Shown piece after piece: positions 1 through 6,407 of a stretch of DNA of 17,096 nt. This stretch comes from Desulfobulbaceae bacterium (lineage in GTDB: Bacteria > Desulfobacterota > Desulfobulbia > Desulfobulbales > Desulfobulbaceae). Both the position numbers and the translations under genes were made by a program. The stretch spans positions 1 through 17,096 of the forward strand of contig DAOVTM010000025.1 in NCBI GenBank assembly GCA_030633145.1, written 5' to 3'. Every line of letters begins with the position of its first letter. Within the stretch, counting starts at the first letter, position 1. The notes under the pieces were generated by a model. It saw only the letters and a list, made by a program, of their open reading frames with translations, was not told the origin of the DNA and did no database searches.

Positions 1-55
1 CAGGGCAACGCCCTGGGGGTAAGGTTGTTTTTTGTAGCCCTGTAAGGGCGTGATA
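1..55. repeat. REP-like pair of short hairpins at the window edge
   Basis: Two small GC-rich palindromes lie close together. The first, at 1-15, is CAGGGC-AAC-GCCCTG, a 6-bp stem with a 3-nt loop. The second, at about 37-49, is GCCCT-GTA-AGGGC, a 5-bp stem with a 3-nt loop. The arms of the two share the GGGC/GCCC core, so they could also pair with each other. This is the pattern of an extragenic palindromic (REP/BIME-like) element. The element may extend past the left window edge. I see no reading frame in it. Its origin and mobility cannot be judged from one copy. Confidence 0.45.
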
Positions 56-83
56 TGCTCTGTGCTGACTCAATATGTAAAAT

Positions 84-216
84 GTAGGTTGGGCATAGCG
101 TTGAATAATTGACAATGTTGGGCACCTCGTTTTATGGAACCACAATCATTTCGGATAAAACGACATCCCAGCGTGCCCAACATTTTTTGGTGTTAAGACG
201 GTTTAGCCCAACCTAC
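84..216. repeat. MITE-like nested palindrome (133 bp)
   Basis: Three nested perfect inverted repeats share one centre. The outer pair is GTAGGTTGGGC (84-94) with GCCCAACCTAC (206-216). The middle pair is AATGTTGGGCAC (114-125) with GTGCCCAACATT (173-184). The inner pair is CGTTTTAT (128-135) with ATAAAACG (155-162). The whole unit would fold into one long interrupted hairpin. TTGGGC recurs in both the outer and middle arms. There is no open reading frame inside. Such non-coding, inverted-repeat-bounded units of 100-200 bp are typical of MITEs or of intergenic repeat families mobilised in trans, but no target-site duplication is obvious. It lies downstream of the minus-strand channel gene and could also act as a transcript end, although there is no clear T tract. 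Confidence 0.6.
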
Positions 217-285
217 GAACTACACGATGCAACGGAAACAAGCTGAAAACAAACTTATTTCATCCACGGGCATTGTAGCTAAAAT

Positions 286-978
286 CTAATCGCTCAAATC
301 ATCTTTCTTATCCGAAACAAAATTGCCAACCAGCCAGGCCACCACAACAGCGGTGAAAAACTGCCCCACAATCGCCTCCAACTGGCAGAGTGAGGCTGCT
401 CCGGGGTTCTGGGGGGTAATATCACCATACCCCAGAGTGGTCAGGGTGACAAAACTGAAATAATTGAAGATATGGAGCAGGTGGGTGTCTGTGTTTTCCA
501 GCAACACCCCGCTGTAGGCACCAGGGCTGATTTCATACAAAAGGGTATAAAGAGTTCCCCAAAACAAGCCGATTATGAGGTAAAGACACTGGGCAGCTGC
601 GAGTACACTAGGCGAAACCCTGGAAGAATGGACAATTTGAAAAGCAAACGAATACACCAGCAGGCCGTAATAGACACTGAATAACAGGTAGGCTCCTATG
701 CTGCTGAAGGGAATAATATCATATAAACCAAGCCAGTAAAGAACGAGAAGCGGCAACAATAATGCCATTGCAATGGATCGTTCCTTCTGCTGTTTTCGTA
801 CCGCAAAAACTGCAACCAGCATTACCAGGGACAGCATTGCATGGGCAAGCACGGCAAACGAGCTATAGGGGGACAGAAAGGGACTGCCAAAGATATAGAG
901 CAGGAGAAAAAACAGCAGGTTTTTGAACCCATACCCCTCAATCACCTCCTGATTTTTTTTGCTTTTCCGGGTAAACAT
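286..978 (-). CDS. Two-TM-pore (Ion_trans_2-like) potassium channel family protein
   Basis: This 230-residue inner-membrane protein ends in a classic K+-channel pore module. A hydrophobic helix lies near residues 126-148, then a pore loop with the filter TLGYGD at 181-186, then a last helix near 202-222. Upstream are about four more hydrophobic segments (roughly 20-38, 43-60, 69-85 and 94-115). None shows the regularly spaced arginines of a voltage-sensor S4, and there is no RCK/TrkA_N gating domain, so what gates it is unknown. Potassium selectivity follows from the TxGYGD filter; physiological role is not inferable. The ATG at 978 follows the stop codon of the upstream outer membrane factor gene (981-983) with 2 nt between, so the two are almost certainly co-transcribed and probably translationally coupled. 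The Shine-Dalgarno sequence is weak, which fits coupling. No intrinsic terminator is visible after it apart from the palindrome at 84-216. Confidence 0.88.
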   Translation of the reverse strand: MFTRKSKKNQEVIEGYGFKNLLFFLLLYIFGSPFLSPYSSFAVLAHAMLSLVMLVAVFAVRKQQKERSIAMALLLPLLVLYWLGLYDIIPFSSIGAYLLFSVYYGLLVYSFAFQIVHSSRVSPSVLAAAQCLYLIIGLFWGTLYTLLYEISPGAYSGVLLENTDTHLLHIFNYFSFVTLTTLGYGDITPQNPGAASLCQLEAIVGQFFTAVVVAWLVGNFVSDKKDDLSD

Positions 979-980
979 AG

Positions 981-2525
981 TTATTCAGCTTCGGGAGCAG
1001 TGTCAACACTGCTGTTCAAGAGGGTTCCCCAATCGGTTCGCTCCTCCATCTGTTTTTTTACATTTTCGGGCAGGTATTCATTCCCTTCCCGAATCTGCCA
1101 TCCACCTCCCAATGCCTTGTACAGGCTGACAACAGTGGTGGATATCTGTCCCTGCAGGGCAGCATATTGATCCTGTTTCTGGGTTACAGCCCTGGTAGAA
1201 TCAAGTACCCGCTGGTAATCAACAAATCCCTCTTCGTACTGGAGCATGGACAGATCCAGGGATTTACGGGAACTGTCAATTCCCTGGCGGAGAAATGCAG
1301 CCTGCTGATGGGCATAGACCAGCCCGGTCATACTGTCTTCAACTTCCCGAGCAGCATCAAGCACTGTCTGCTGATACCCGGTGATCAACTGCTGCAACCG
1401 TGCATCCTGGATACGCACCTGATTTTTCAGACGACCGTAATTAAACAGGTTCCACTTGAATGCGGGGCCAAAGCTGAATGAAAAACTGTTGCCAGAGAAG
1501 ATATCTCCCAGGCTGTTGTCTCCCATGTCATTGGCACTCCAGCCCAGGGAGCCAAACAGGGTGAAGCTGGGATACAGCTCTGCTCTGGCAATGCCGATTT
1601 GACTGGACTGAGCCGCAGTCTGCATTTCCGCCTTGCGGATATCCGGGCGGCGACGCAGCAGTTCCGCTGGAATATTGACTGCAATTTCTTTGTCAACCGT
1701 TGGAATAGCTGTCGTGCTATCAGGATTTCCAGCAAGATATGTGTGAATATCTTCCGGCAGGATGCCGAGCAGTACAGCAAGGCTGTGTCTATAGTTCAAC
1801 AGGACTCCCTGCATGTTGGGAATCGTTGCCTGTGTACTGGATAACAGGGTTTGTGCCTGGAGCAGATCAAGCTCAGTTACAATACCGGCATCAAACTGAT
1901 CCTGCACTAGCTGCTGCCCCTTTCGCTGGAGTTCAACATTTTTTCCGGCAAGGCGGATACGTTCCTGGTAGGTGCGGATGTTGATATAGGTTCTGGCGAC
2001 CTCAGCAGTCAGAGAGACCAGTACATCATCATACTCGGCCATAGTTGATTGCAGGTTGGCATCTGCCGATTCAATGGATCGGCGGAACTTTCCCCAAAAA
2101 TCCATTTCCCAGGCTGCGTCAAAACCCAGAGAGGTCACATTATAATAACGATCAGCGGCAGGCCCGGAAGTGCCGATGGTGAACAGGTCACCATCCATTG
2201 CCTGGGACTGGGGATAGAGGTACCCCTGCACCAGGCCCAACTGTGCCCGTGCCTCCATGATACGTAATCCGGCACTAAGCAGAGACAGATTTTGCTTGTA
2301 TGCTGTCTGGACGAGCATATTCAGCACTGGATCGTTAAACCGTTTCCACCATAAAATAGATTCTTCCTGGGAGGGTTTTTGAAAAAGTTCACTCTCCTGC
2401 TCGCTCCAGGTTTCAGGGATTTGCGCATCCGGAGTCTGATGTTCCGGCCCAAGCATGGTGCAGCCACCCAGCACGAGCAGCAGAGCAGTTGTCAAAAAAA
2501 ATAACGTAATGGGCTTTAATTTCAT
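981..2525 (-). CDS. Outer membrane factor lipoprotein of a tripartite efflux system (NodT/OprM/TolC type)
   Basis: The product (514 aa) is an outer-membrane channel-tunnel subunit that normally works with a periplasmic adaptor and an inner-membrane RND, MFS or ABC pump. It has a lipoprotein signal ending in a lipobox LGGC, with Cys at residue 22. Two homologous OEP repeats follow, with family phrases such as PDAQIPETW, WWKRFNDP, LLRRRPDIRKAE, ARAELYPSF and WNLFNYGRLKNQV. Length is normal for the family. I place the start at the ATG at 2525, preceded by GGGAAAG at about 5 nt; the longer frame to 2543 would need a TTG. No adaptor or pump gene is adjacent, which makes this an orphan. A 9-bp inverted repeat at 2568-2613 lies just upstream and may be regulatory. 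The downstream neighbour is an ion channel gene 2 nt away. Confidence 0.93.
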   Translation of the reverse strand: MKLKPITLFFLTTALLLVLGGCTMLGPEHQTPDAQIPETWSEQESELFQKPSQEESILWWKRFNDPVLNMLVQTAYKQNLSLLSAGLRIMEARAQLGLVQGYLYPQSQAMDGDLFTIGTSGPAADRYYNVTSLGFDAAWEMDFWGKFRRSIESADANLQSTMAEYDDVLVSLTAEVARTYINIRTYQERIRLAGKNVELQRKGQQLVQDQFDAGIVTELDLLQAQTLLSSTQATIPNMQGVLLNYRHSLAVLLGILPEDIHTYLAGNPDSTTAIPTVDKEIAVNIPAELLRRRPDIRKAEMQTAAQSSQIGIARAELYPSFTLFGSLGWSANDMGDNSLGDIFSGNSFSFSFGPAFKWNLFNYGRLKNQVRIQDARLQQLITGYQQTVLDAAREVEDSMTGLVYAHQQAAFLRQGIDSSRKSLDLSMLQYEEGFVDYQRVLDSTRAVTQKQDQYAALQGQISTTVVSLYKALGGGWQIREGNEYLPENVKKQMEERTDWGTLLNSSVDTAPEAE

Positions 2526-2567
2526 AGTACTTTCCCGGCTCAAGAGATAATCAACAGAATTAGAGTT

Positions 2568-2613
2568 CAGTTATCAATAATAAATTAATGTTGTTACGAT
2601 ACACTGATAACTG
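2568..2613. promoter_or_regulatory. Inverted repeat upstream of the outer membrane factor gene
   Basis: CAGTTATCA at 2568-2576 is perfectly complementary in inverted orientation to TGATAACTG at 2605-2613, with 28 AT-rich bases between. It lies 43-88 bp upstream of the ATG at 2525, where a promoter, an operator pair or a 5' UTR hairpin would be expected. The half-site resembles no regulator site that I can name. It could bind a repressor looping over two sites or form a leader hairpin. Chance occurrence in AT-rich DNA is also possible. Confidence 0.3.
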
Positions 2614-2682
2614 GATTATTACTACGCTAATGAATCATAAATTCGGGCTACCAACTTTAGACGAGACATTTTCGCACCACTC

Positions 2683-2735
2683 TCGTTCCTGCTGACGGAG
2701 TCTAGCAGGCTCGCTTACCGCCAGCGTAGGAACCA
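2683..2735. repeat. Imperfect palindromic element downstream of the porin gene
   Basis: Two mutually exclusive hairpins can be drawn. In one, GTTCCT (2685-2690) pairs with AGGAAC (2728-2733). In the other, CCTGCT (2688-2693) pairs with AGCAGG (2704-2709) around a 10-nt loop. It sits between the porin stop codon (2742) and the efflux gene promoter region. It may be an intergenic repeat of the kind carrying GTTCC...GGAAC ends, or part of the transcript end of the porin gene. No T tract follows on the minus strand, so I do not call it an intrinsic terminator. Confidence 0.35.
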
Positions 2736-2741
2736 GAGAAA

Positions 2742-3995
2742 TCAGAACGTAATACCAGCCCGCAGACCGGCCACGAGTTGCAGTGTATCTCCACCTTCGA
2801 GTCCCTCACCAACAATGATCTGCAAATCTGGAGTGAGCATAAATTCCTTGGTTACCTGCCAGCGGTAATATACTTCAGCCAGTCCCTGCCAGCGGCTGTT
2901 CTTCAGGGATGACCTTCCCAGCCCAAAGCCAAGACCAACATGATCGTATCTTCTTATTTCCCGACCCCAGCCAATCATAAACAACTGATCCACCCGGGCT
3001 TCCTCACCCTCGGAAAAAGCGTAACGTGCAACAAACTGTTCACCCTTGGTTCTTCCTTCATGTTCCAGGGTAAGGCTGACTCCTGATCCGTCAGAAATAT
3101 GCTCCTCCTGATTGCCCTTGTTCTGCCAGGCCAGCAGCTGTACCCTGGCATTACGATTTTCTCTTCCGGCAAAGTTCAAGCCTCCCTGTACGTTATAGAA
3201 CAATGCGGACGAATCAAGGCTGAGGCTGACTCTTTCCTCTTCATCAGTCCCCTGCATATTGGAAACGGCTATGGAGACATCCCAATTCCTGTCATCCTTC
3301 CATTGTGCCAGACCGCCGGCACCATAACTGGGAAAGGCAATGGATGGGTTGTCAGAAAAAATCTGGTTAAAAAAATACCGTTTGGAACTGCGCAGTTTAT
3401 GGTTGTCAAAGAAACTATTTATGCTGAACTGTCCATAATGCAGTTTCAGCTTTCCATCCATTAATTCCTGACTGACATAGACGTTGGGGATTTGCAATCC
3501 GGCATCGGTGAAACCGTCGATTGTCTTCCAGATTAAACCTGTATCGTTTATCAATCGGGAAGGTGCTCTGTCACCATAGGCATGGCGATGGCGCAGGCGA
3601 AAGGAGGCATATACAGGTCGATTATACTTTTGCCCAAACAGCAGCCAGCGACCGCTGATGGTTGCGTCTCCGGAGGATGCCCCTATACTCTGCTCTCTGC
3701 TTGCATATCCCTGACCGAGCATGTCATAGGAAAAGATGGTTTCAAGTCTTATCTTCCTGGCAACACTCTCTTGCCAGCTGCGATAGCGGTAATAAAAATC
3801 CGGAAACAGGCTATGTCGGGTCGGATCATAGCCAAGGGCATTACGTCGTTCAATGGAAGGGCCGATAGCGTCAGAAGTCTCTTCTTCTGCCGGTGCCGGT
3901 GAGAGAAAGGACTCATTGGCCGATACAGATACGGCACTGCAGAGTAAGATCAATACAACCGAAAGAATACAATAGAGTATAGTTTTTTTGCGCAT
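2742..3995 (-). CDS. OprB-like carbohydrate-selective porin family protein
   Basis: The 417-residue product is predicted to be an outer-membrane beta-barrel. It begins with a clear Sec signal (MRKKTILYCILSVV..., cleavage likely after VSA near residue 26). Alternating aromatic/hydrophobic strands follow, and the terminal residue is Phe (AGITF), the usual BAM-recognition ending. The C-terminal stretch YYRWQVTKEFMLTPDLQ... resembles the end of OprB porins, which admit sugars; here the substrate is not established. The frame remains open to 4157, but I prefer the ATG at 3995. Only that start yields a proper signal peptide, and the extra 54 codons would run through the intrinsic terminator of the neighbouring gene at 4035-4065. 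The Shine-Dalgarno sequence at 3995 is poor. It could instead belong to another 16-18-strand porin family; barrel identity is more certain than substrate. Confidence 0.8.
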   Translation of the reverse strand: MRKKTILYCILSVVLILLCSAVSVSANESFLSPAPAEEETSDAIGPSIERRNALGYDPTRHSLFPDFYYRYRSWQESVARKIRLETIFSYDMLGQGYASREQSIGASSGDATISGRWLLFGQKYNRPVYASFRLRHRHAYGDRAPSRLINDTGLIWKTIDGFTDAGLQIPNVYVSQELMDGKLKLHYGQFSINSFFDNHKLRSSKRYFFNQIFSDNPSIAFPSYGAGGLAQWKDDRNWDVSIAVSNMQGTDEEERVSLSLDSSALFYNVQGGLNFAGRENRNARVQLLAWQNKGNQEEHISDGSGVSLTLEHEGRTKGEQFVARYAFSEGEEARVDQLFMIGWGREIRRYDHVGLGFGLGRSSLKNSRWQGLAEVYYRWQVTKEFMLTPDLQIIVGEGLEGGDTLQLVAGLRAGITF

Positions 3996-4034
3996 AGAGA
4001 GTTGCAAATGACCCAAAACTATAACTCCAAAAAC

Positions 4035-4065
4035 AAAGCTCCAACGGCATGGCCGATGGAGCTTT
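4035..4065 (-). terminator. Rho-independent terminator of the small beta-barrel gene
   Basis: AAAGCTCCA and TGGAGCTTT form a perfect 9-bp stem. Inside it, after an A/A mismatch, CGGC-ATG-GCCG adds 4 bp and a 3-nt loop. Read on the minus strand the hairpin is followed directly by a T-rich run (TTTGTTTTT, ending near 4027). It lies about 65 bp after the stop codon of the beta-barrel gene (4129). It separates that gene from the porin gene transcribed in the same direction, and it argues against the longer N-terminus for the porin. Confidence 0.85.
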
Positions 4066-4128
4066 ATTGAGCTGCTCATGGTATTCGGTTGTATATCTGC
4101 TTCAAAATACCAGAATATAATTCGATAA

Positions 4129-4716
4129 TTAGAAGGTATATCGCAACGCACCGACAATGTTACTGGATGTCAGGTCAGTGACATCAACATCCAGTTCTGC
4201 GTCGTCCATGGTCAAATATTCATAGCCCACGTCGATAGCCATATTGGAGTTGATATTATAGAAAAGGCCAGCCCCGCCCTTCCAGGCAAAGCCGCTATCA
4301 TCACCATCCACCTGCTCGATACTCACTGTGGCTGTTCCATAACCCAGACCACCGGTCAGGTACATACCAAAACCATTGGCAAAGGGGATGTCGAAATAAC
4401 CGTTGATCATGTAGGTATCCATGCGGACATCTCCAGAGCCAACTTTTACCCCGGAATCCTCCAGGAAGCCGACCTGCTCGATATCAGTCTTCTGGGTGGC
4501 GATTTCACCCTCTATTCTAAACTGACCCATTACGGCTCCTATACCACCTGCAAAGCCGTAACCGGGATCAGCTTCAACATTAAAAAATTCAATGGTAGGG
4601 TCGCTGGGCATGACATATTTGAATGCTCCCTTTACATACATTCCATCAGCTGCCAGGCAGCTGGATCCACTCAAGATTACTGCTGCAACTGCTACTGCAC
4701 TTAATACTTTCTTCAT
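4129..4716 (-). CDS. Small outer membrane beta-barrel protein (OmpA/OmpX-like barrel fold)
   Basis: The 195-residue product begins with a Sec signal (MKKVLSAVAVAAVILSGSSCLAA, cleavage after CLAA near residue 23). The rest is about eight amphipathic beta-strands. Gly/aromatic-rich hairpins (YGFAGGIGAVMGQF, YLTGGLGYGTATV, WKGGAGLFYNINSNM) and the ending ALRYTF fit a small outer-membrane barrel of the OMP_b-brl type. No C-terminal peptidoglycan-binding OmpA domain is present. The function is unknown; such proteins serve as structural, adhesive or stress-related barrels. Start choice: the ATG at 4716 has AGGGGG 4 nt upstream; a longer frame to 4779 would precede the signal peptide with a charged segment. 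It is transcribed alone, with a strong terminator after it. Confidence 0.85.
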   Translation of the reverse strand: MKKVLSAVAVAAVILSGSSCLAADGMYVKGAFKYVMPSDPTIEFFNVEADPGYGFAGGIGAVMGQFRIEGEIATQKTDIEQVGFLEDSGVKVGSGDVRMDTYMINGYFDIPFANGFGMYLTGGLGYGTATVSIEQVDGDDSGFAWKGGAGLFYNINSNMAIDVGYEYLTMDDAELDVDVTDLTSSNIVGALRYTF

Positions 4717-4876
4717 TTTTCCCCCTAAGGTATTTTTGGTTTGGTTTTTCTTGAAACATTTAAAATAAGACTGAAGCAAATACTGTGCCTACATGTTTTG
4801 ACACGTATTTTAAACTCTATAATTTTTATTTGTCCGGTGTTCCGTCAGATTACTGCAACACCGAGGAACTACCAAC

Positions 4877-5059
4877 CTACAAGTAAACTGCGGTTTCATC
4901 CGGCTCATAGGCATCGTCAAAGAATTGACTTTCTCCAACACGAAGCTGTACCTCCTGCTTCAAAAAAACGGCTTTGCTTTCAAACTGGATGCCCGTATCC
5001 TGCCATTTTCGGATTGTATTGATACAATGTTCATGATAGTATAAAAAGTAAATAGTCAA
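4877..5059 (-). pseudogene. Doubtful small ORF or gene remnant (60 codons)
   Basis: This minus-strand frame encodes about 60 residues with a plausible soluble-protein composition (…TIRKWQDTGIQFESKAV… and an acidic end DDAYEPDETAVYL). It has no ATG: the only usable start is TTG at 5059, without a Shine-Dalgarno sequence. Upstream the frame is closed by TAA at 5081-5083. An ATG at 5077-5079 is in a different frame and stops quickly, so a frameshifted N-terminus is possible. A hairpin (4835-4863) follows the stop. I do not recognise the family. It may be a decayed gene end, a small real gene, or chance. The 16-bp palindrome lies inside it. Confidence 0.25.
5013..5028. promoter_or_regulatory. 16-bp palindromic operator candidate upstream of the patatin gene
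   Basis: ATTGTAT-TG-ATACAAT is a perfect 7+7 bp inverted repeat with a 2-nt centre, 76 bp upstream of the patatin ATG. TTGATA at 5019-5024 within it could serve as a -35 box with TATAAA at 5040-5045 (15-bp spacing, short). A better -10 sequence, TATAAT, lies at 5062-5067 without a good -35. The size and symmetry fit a dimeric helix-turn-helix repressor. I cannot assign it to a known regulator. Confidence 0.4.
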
Positions 5060-5103
5060 AATATAATATAACTGTTCATTTTAACCAAAATATAATTATT
5101 CTT

Positions 5104-6306
5104 ATGTCCTTAAAATCTATTCATTCCATTTTGTTTATTGCGGCAAGCTGCGCTGTCCTGCTGCTGGCTGGAGGCTGTGCCGATGTGCCGGTACGAAAAC
5201 CTCTTCCTGTTGAACTGACCGACAAGGCTTTCATCCCCGGGATTCCTGATGCCCGTTCCTGGGGTGATGCGTGGCCCACATACTCTGCCAAGATCTTTAA
5301 CTCCTACACCGATGAGGAGATGCAGCAACATTTTTCAGGTGTGTATGCAAAGCCCCATAATTATCTGGCAATATCTGGAGGTGGAGCCAACGGGGCATTC
5401 GGAGCCGGGCTGTTCGCAGGCTGGACCGACAACGGAACCAGGCCGGAATTCACCATGGTCACCGGTATCAGCACCGGTGCCTTGACTGCGCCCTTTGTTT
5501 TTCTCGGCACAGACTATGACCCGGTCTTAAAAAAATTATACACCACGATAACAACGGAAGATATTGTGGTCAAACGCAGTGTTCTTGCCGCTGCCTTTGG
5601 TGATTCGATGGCCGATACCGCTCCACTCAAGAACCTGATTGCCGAGTATATTACTGACGATATTGTCCAGGCCATTGCAACGGAACACGCACGGGGGAGA
5701 CGGCTCTATGTCGGCACCCTTAATCTTGACGCGGCTCGTCCCGTAATCTGGAACATCGGTGCCATTGCGGCAAGCGATTCTCCCGGAAAAATAGATCTGA
5801 TTCATGAAGTAATGCGTGCTTCTGCGGCAATTCCAGTAGCTTTTCCACCAGCAGTGATAGAGGTAGAGGCAGACGGCGGCCTTTATGACGAGATGCACGT
5901 TGACGGTGGAACAGGTACGCAGGTTTTTGTCTATCCGGCTGAGGTAAACTGGCCCCAAATAACCAAAAAATTAAAAGTAAAGGGCAAACCACAGGTCTAT
6001 GTTATCAGAAATTCCTTTCTGGAACCGGATTATAACGGAGTTAAACAAACAGTATTCCCCATTGCAAGCCGCTCCATTAACTCCCTGATTCGTACCCAGG
6101 GAATAGGGGATGTGTATCAGATATTCGCCCTCTGTCACCGTGACGGGAATGAATTCAACCTCGCCTATATCCCTGCTGAATTTACGGAAAAACCCACTGA
6201 GGGATTTGATAAGGTCTATATGGGCAAGCTGTATCAGTTTGGCTATGACATGGGGCGGGAAGGGTATCCCTGGAAAAAGGGTCCTCCCGGTTTCAGGCGT
6301 GAGTAA
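5104..6306 (+). CDS. Patatin-like phospholipase lipoprotein
   Basis: The 400-residue product is a predicted membrane-anchored acyl hydrolase. It has a lipoprotein signal with lipobox LAGGC (Cys 25). The patatin domain then shows all catalytic elements: the oxyanion-hole loop GGGANG at 92-97, the nucleophile elbow GISTG at 121-125 with Ser123, and the DGG motif with Asp267 completing the Ser-Asp dyad. Patatins hydrolyse acyl esters of phospholipids or related lipids; the substrate here is unknown. The lipid anchor places it in the outer or inner membrane rather than among secreted toxins. A 101-bp spacer follows before the mechanosensitive channel gene, so the two may be co-transcribed; both relate to the membrane. 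The start ATG at 5104 has no Shine-Dalgarno sequence but is needed for the complete signal peptide. There is no CD-NTase or other defence gene nearby, so a CBASS effector role is unlikely. Confidence 0.9.
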   Translation: MSLKSIHSILFIAASCAVLLLAGGCADVPVRKPLPVELTDKAFIPGIPDARSWGDAWPTYSAKIFNSYTDEEMQQHFSGVYAKPHNYLAISGGGANGAFGAGLFAGWTDNGTRPEFTMVTGISTGALTAPFVFLGTDYDPVLKKLYTTITTEDIVVKRSVLAAAFGDSMADTAPLKNLIAEYITDDIVQAIATEHARGRRLYVGTLNLDAARPVIWNIGAIAASDSPGKIDLIHEVMRASAAIPVAFPPAVIEVEADGGLYDEMHVDGGTGTQVFVYPAEVNWPQITKKLKVKGKPQVYVIRNSFLEPDYNGVKQTVFPIASRSINSLIRTQGIGDVYQIFALCHRDGNEFNLAYIPAEFTEKPTEGFDKVYMGKLYQFGYDMGREGYPWKKGPPGFRRE

Positions 6307-6407
6307 AATGTTGAAGAAAGAGTCCGATTAGGCTGCTAAGACCTTGCCTGGTAAATGAATAATAGCAAAAATCACTAGAAAATCACAAAATTTCAATTAA
6401 TTTTATT

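Larger units (their letters stand above)
4717..5103. other. Divergent intergenic region
   Basis: This 387-bp region separates the minus-strand beta-barrel gene from the plus-strand patatin gene and must hold both promoters. It contains a 7-bp inverted repeat CGGTGTT (4835-4841) / AACACCG (4857-4863), a perfect 16-bp palindrome at 5013-5028, TATAAT boxes at 5062-5067 and 5091-5096, and a doubtful 60-codon minus-strand frame (4877-5059). The last 60 bp before the patatin ATG are extremely AT-rich. No Shine-Dalgarno sequence is visible there. Confidence 0.6.

Noticed and set aside
2683..2735. Intrinsic terminator of the porin gene
   Set aside because: Hairpins can form but no T tract follows on the minus strand, so it was recorded as a repeat only.
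5104..6306. Patatin gene as an antiphage (CBASS-type) effector
   Set aside because: The protein has a lipoprotein signal, and no CD-NTase, ubiquitin-like, HORMA or other defence gene is adjacent. Neighbours are envelope and signalling genes.
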